A DNA stretch of 64,000 nucleotides from contig NC_084607.1 in assembly GCF_033807715.1 (NCBI RefSeq), positions 19,286,441-19,350,440 of the forward strand, written 5' to 3'. This document shows, one piece after another, positions 35,333 to 64,000 of this stretch; positions within the stretch are counted from its first letter, which is position 1; each line of letters starts with the position of its first letter. This DNA comes from Cololabis saira. Its lineage: Eukaryota; Chordata; Actinopteri; Beloniformes; Belonidae. The notes under the pieces were generated by a model, which ran no database searches, had not been told where the DNA came from, and was given only the letters and a program-made list of their open reading frames with translations. Position numbers and translations under genes: made by a program.

Positions 35333-37680
35333 GGAACATGAAATAACTTGTGTGGTGGAAGTAAGGAAAGGGAGAAGGTGAAGAACGAGAGCTCCGGTGG
35401 AACCCTGCTCACGTCAGAAGTCAGAATGTTGTATTGGTGAGGAGACGGAGGAGAGAAAATGAAGGATTTTTTTCTTTTTTTTTTTTTTTTTCTTAAAGGA
35501 ATCTGGGAGGGTGTCTTTTTGTTTTTCTTTCGGGACAGCAAGAATAATGAAGACTGCAGGAGGGAGGGGTTAATTGTTTGATAAGGCAGCTTAAGGACAC
35601 ACATGCTGAAGAAGTGAGAACATGCCACTGGTCACAGAGTTTTGTTGAAGCACACACCCTCTTCTCTCCCTTGCACAATCACGTTGGACTGTCTGGGACG
35701 GCGGTGTTGGGGAATGAATCATGTGAAGAAGAACAGAAATGGCAAAGAATGAGTATGATCAATTACAAACAGTGAATCCCGAGGCTAAAAATAGTCAAGT
35801 ACCAGCTCCCTTGCATGTGACTAAAACAGTAAAGTTGAAACAGAAATCTGTGTTGTAAAATGATGCTAATTGCATTACAGCAGCAAATCAATTCCACGAG
35901 CTTCAGAATTAGTTTTTGAAATAGCTCTTTTTTGTGGGTGCTACACAAACTCTTTGTATTTGGCTGATCATCCAAACTTTTGGTAGTGAAATACATTATT
36001 TTTGCATGTAAGTTATATCTTCTTTAGCAGAAGCATGTGTTTTTATTCTAACAAGCAAAATTTCCTCTTAGTGTTTTTGACACCTGAACCAATCCTTTCT
36101 TTGCGATGAAGAAGGCCTTTTTCCCTTAGTTTAGTATGCTCACCAGTCTTGGTTGTTGACAACCTGTGATAAAAGCAGAGTTAGGGGTTCAAAGGTCAGA
36201 GTCTTCAGAGTAGAGAGGGTCTTCACTTCTTAACTTACTGTGTTTCTTTGAGTTTATAAATTAGCCAGCCTTCGACAGACGTTCAATACTGTGTTAAAAA
36301 TTATTATTTCGTTCAGTGATAAGCTCTACAGCTTTAAAAAAAAGCTGAATGTCCATGAAAGAAATACAATGAATGATGTGCTTAAGTTACACCTGTCTTT
36401 TTCCATGTAATTTGCCACTGCAGGTTAGAGAGACCTTTATCGATTTTTGACTATGCAACTTTCCAAATGGGATTAGAAGTATGTTGTTTAGTTAAACTGA
36501 AAAACAAATCCTGCTGCCGTCCAAGTTTGAAGAGTCACTACAAAGCCGAGTTGGTGGATTGCAATCATTTATATCTTGCAAAAACTGGGATGGAGGTAAA
36601 GGTGAAGTAGAGAATTTGAGAGCTGATCCCTTAACTCTACTGAAATTAAATGAGCCTGATCTAAAATGAATCCCGACCTTGACCTCGCACTGGTAGAAGG
36701 TGATACTTATAAGATCGCAAGTGCTCATGCAGAATACCTCAAAGAATGTCCCAGCCAGGAGTATTGCAATGAAAATTGTTTTAAAAATGTTGCCATCTTG
36801 GGAAATACATGTCTCTAACGCCAGACATCTGAGTGACAAGGCAACTTCCATGAATTGTGTCATTGATAGAAGCTGCTAAACAATCCACAAAGACATACTA
36901 TGTTGTTTTGTTTTTTCAATTTGCTTTTAGGATGGCTAAAACACCAAATTTTATATGTTTGGATTTGCTTTAAATGTTGTCTAAAGAACATGTTTTTATT
37001 CTTTCAAAAGTGCTGGATTAACTTTCTTCGGTGTTTAAGCTAAGAAACATGAATAAGCTCCTGGATGGTTAATAATTACCACATTATTGTGCCCAGAAGT
37101 TCTCAACTTCTCTTCTTATTCGACAAGAAAGCCATTCAAAGTATTTTCCAAAATGTATATCACTGTTTTTAAAACAAAGTCCTGATTATTCAAGGAACAG
37201 GTTGATGATAGGACAGGCGCTCCTGCAGCATGAACTTGACTCATGGACATTCACGCACTTCCGCCTCCCTCCATGTCCTCTTTCATGAACCCCTTTACTC
37301 CTTTCCTCTTGTAGACCTAGGTTTGACGATAATAATGAGAGCATGCACCAAGGAAGCTTCTTTCCTCTTCTTGTCAGTCTGAGAGCTGAAATGGGTGTGT
37401 CGTATCTTAATGCTGCAGATACAAAACTTGCCCACAAGAGAGTGCTGTGAAAAAGGCTAAAAGATGCAGAGCTCATTAACGTTCAACATGGAAAACAATG
37501 GAAGAAGTTTATTGTTTGTAGGATGATGTAAGTTTATTCATCTGTGAATCGATGTGTGTCCAATTAAAAAAGCGAATTCTTCTTCTTTTATTATTTTTTT
37601 GGGTATAAAATTCAAATTAATAATGGCCCAACTTTTGGAAGCTTGATAAACATGAATAAAGATTTCTGATGGATTGGGTT
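35333..37680 (+). other. srl: Probable srl 3' UTR
   Basis: About 2.3 kb from the stop codon to AATAAA at 37655-37660. A later AATAAA at 38198-38203 is an alternative end. No coding signal is present. Confidence 0.4.
37655..37660 (+). terminator. srl: Candidate srl polyadenylation signal
   Basis: AATAAA in CATGAATAAAGATTTCTG, the first canonical signal I found after the srl stop. Confidence 0.4.
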
Positions 37681-37933
37681 AGTGAAAGTCTTTGGTTATT
37701 CTGCTGAAATGATAAATCCTTACAGTAAATAGAAAAATTCCAACGAGAAACATGCTTCTTGTCATCCATTTCTCTGGATATTGTTTCCAGTGTACTCAGG
37801 CCTTGCTTCTTTTCCATCTCATTCGTCACGCTGCCCAAGAAATGCCCTGGGAGCCCAGGCTCTCACTCGTGAGATTGAAAGCATGCTTTTACCCAATAGC
37901 TGCAATGCACCAGCAATTTGTCATGACTGGAAA

Positions 37934-41688
<3,755 letters not shown>

Positions 41689-41689
41689 C

Positions 41690-41778
<89 letters not shown>
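41689..41778 (+). repeat. (CT)n(CA)n array at the adcy9 promoter
   Basis: A CT run at about 41689-41706 passes into CA repeats up to about 41778. It abuts the likely transcription start region. Confidence 0.95.
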
Positions 41779-41780
<2 letters not shown>

Positions 41781-42780
41781 AAGATGGTGGCGGCTGCCTC
41801 CGTGCGCGTGGACGGTCCGCCGCACCAGAGCGCGCACAGCCCCGTCTGCGCGCTCCCAAACCCCGGAGAGAGGAGAGGCTTTTATCGCTAGATAGAGACG
41901 ACACATGGGATGGACAGGCGGGTCAGCGCAGCAGCCCTAATATGACATTAGTCTTGGATTAAAGGGGGGGATTATTTGGAGGTATGACAACATCCCCCCT
42001 TTATCCCATCCAATTCAATTAAAGTGGCTGGATCAAGGCGGCACTCCGCTTTAACTGAGGTGTGGAGGGGTGTGGAGCCGAGGTGCACCTTTTAATTAGC
42101 CCGACTCTCTCTGGGTGGTCGTCATCTAGCGTTTATAAGCAAACTTTACTTCAGACAAAACAAAAGACTGCACTAGTCCTACTTGCTGTAGATGTCCAGT
42201 GGCCGCTGGATGCGCAGCCGGGAGAGCCGCATCGGTGACGGGATATTTAGTCTTTTCTGGACGGATCTTTCCTCCGGAGCGCACTGTGACGATGGATTTG
42301 GCGACATGTGGCGTGACTGGATACCAAAAAGCGGTACTGATGCAACGCTGAACTAAAACTGCTCTGTGCAATCGCTTCGGGAAGTGTGTTTATGCACGAG
42401 TGCACTGACAGCTGCGCTCTTGCAAGAAGCCCAAACATCTCTTCTCCTCCGTCTCCTCCAAATCTGCTTGCACAATATTTTCCTGAGTTTTTGGAGACGC
42501 GGCGGCGGCGGCGGGGGCTGCAGGGGGAGCAGAAAGTCAGGAAAGGACGGGGCTCCCTGGCGAACAGTTGTGATTAGGCCCTGCAGCAAGGAGTATGGGG
42601 GCATTCTTAAAAGCCATGGTGGGAGTTTTTGCTCACATGGTCCGTTATCCGGTGTTGTCCTCCGCCTGAATTGGAATATCTTATCTCCCCCGCCCCCAGT
42701 CAGCTCTGCAAACACTGGAGAAGATTTGTTAAGTTCTGCTCAGTCCAGCAAACTAAAATAGTTAAGAGGTATTTATGTGT
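41779..42780 (+). promoter_or_regulatory. adcy9: adcy9 promoter and putative non-coding first exon
   Basis: CpG-rich block opening with AAGATGGTGGCGGC, a YY1-type word common just after TATA-less transcription starts, and containing (CGG)n at about 42500-42517. With the acceptor-like site at 43308-43309 this suggests a 5' UTR made of at least two exons. Exact exon limits are uncertain. Confidence 0.5.
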
Positions 42781-43364
42781 TTAATTGGATAGATTACGTT
42801 AATTTACAATGCAACTATCATTAAATTATAGTGACTCTAGCAGGCTCCCAAATAAGTAAATTAAACAGGATTTAGTTAAAAAAAGAACCTCTCCACATGG
42901 TCACTTCCCTTTTTTTTTCCTATTTTTTAAGTGATCCAACCTTCCTTCTTATGCACAGTATTCTCTTTTTTTCTGAAATACTTTCCAATGAGTGAAGAAA
43001 AGTGTGGGCTGCTGAGTGGACTCGGGCTGGAAGGAAGCAGGCAGCCAGTGAGCCTTGCAGATTCAAGTGCTTCAAAACAGAAGGGAATGTAGAGGAATGC
43101 GGGGATTGACGTCAAGAGGGGCAATAATGAACTTCTCAAAAACTTTGGATGGTCTGCTGCTCGTGTTACTTCATTCAGAGCATTACAACCTACTGAGGTT
43201 TTCTCTGGAAGTGTTTTTTTCTGTGTTCTGTTTTCCACTACAATTATCACCCTACTTGTTATACTGTGACCATAGACTTTGCCTTATCCTTTCCTCCACT
43301 TTTTCGCAGAAGATACTGTGCCTTCGCCATACATTTTTGACTTGTGGATAGATTGAAACACAAC
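42781..43364 (+). other. adcy9: adcy9 5' flank with a candidate 5'-UTR splice acceptor
   Basis: AT-rich sequence ending in TCCTTTCCTCCACTTTTTCGCAG, whose AG is at 43308-43309. That would place the 5' end of the start-codon exon at 43310, leaving 55 nt of leader before the ATG. The acceptor is inferred. Confidence 0.45.

Positions 43365-64000
<20,636 letters not shown>

Noticed and set aside
43344..43364. Upstream in-frame GTG start for adcy9
   Set aside because: AC9 proteins begin MASP; the ATG at 43365 matches and GTG starts are not expected here.

Overview
The window is vertebrate nuclear DNA, almost certainly from a teleost fish. It has large introns, long (TA)n and (CA)n microsatellites, several families of short palindromic DNA transposons, and three spliced protein genes whose translations match known vertebrate families. 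All three lie on the + strand: tfap4 (transcription factor AP-4; complete, seven coding exons, 12646-18434), srl (sarcalumenin; complete, 24075-35332) and adcy9 (adenylate cyclase 9; first coding exon 43365-45177, second exon entering at 63934 and cut by the window end). From general knowledge, human chromosome 16p13.3 carries the same neighbours, TFAP4, SRL and ADCY9 on one strand with GLIS2 beyond TFAP4 in divergent orientation, so this is a conserved syntenic block. No species is assigned.

Layout. 1-12.6 kb is non-coding. It is a transposon-rich spacer between tfap4 and, by synteny, a minus-strand glis2 whose coding exons are not in the window. It holds a GC-rich candidate minus-strand first exon (about 4.7-5.9 kb), a hAT-type element with a perfect 8-bp target duplication, three copies of a roughly 110-bp foldback MITE (one split by an insertion), a pair of near-identical inverted arms 4.4 kb apart, and nested elements ending about 395 bp before the tfap4 start codon. 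12.6-21.3 kb is tfap4 with a long 3' UTR; its first intron has a fourth MITE copy and a CpG-rich stretch with promoter-type motifs. 24.0-37.7 kb is srl, with a TATA promoter, E-boxes, and an in-frame 36-nt candidate microexon just before the GTPase domain. 38-43.3 kb is spacer plus the adcy9 promoter and 5' UTR. 45.2-63.9 kb is adcy9 intron 1, with a 654-bp palindromic element and a perfect three-copy 44-bp tandem repeat.

The genes do not form one pathway. tfap4 is a bHLH-zipper regulator binding CAGCTG. srl is a lumenal sarcoplasmic-reticulum GTPase-like protein of muscle calcium handling. adcy9 is a membrane cyclase making cAMP. I found no convincing previously undescribed biological system. 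The most useful leads are the srl microexon, the absence of the acidic sarcalumenin exon, the intronic promoter-like cluster in tfap4, the candidate glis2 first exon, and the nested transposon history upstream of tfap4. All calls were made by eye; no alignment or database search was run.
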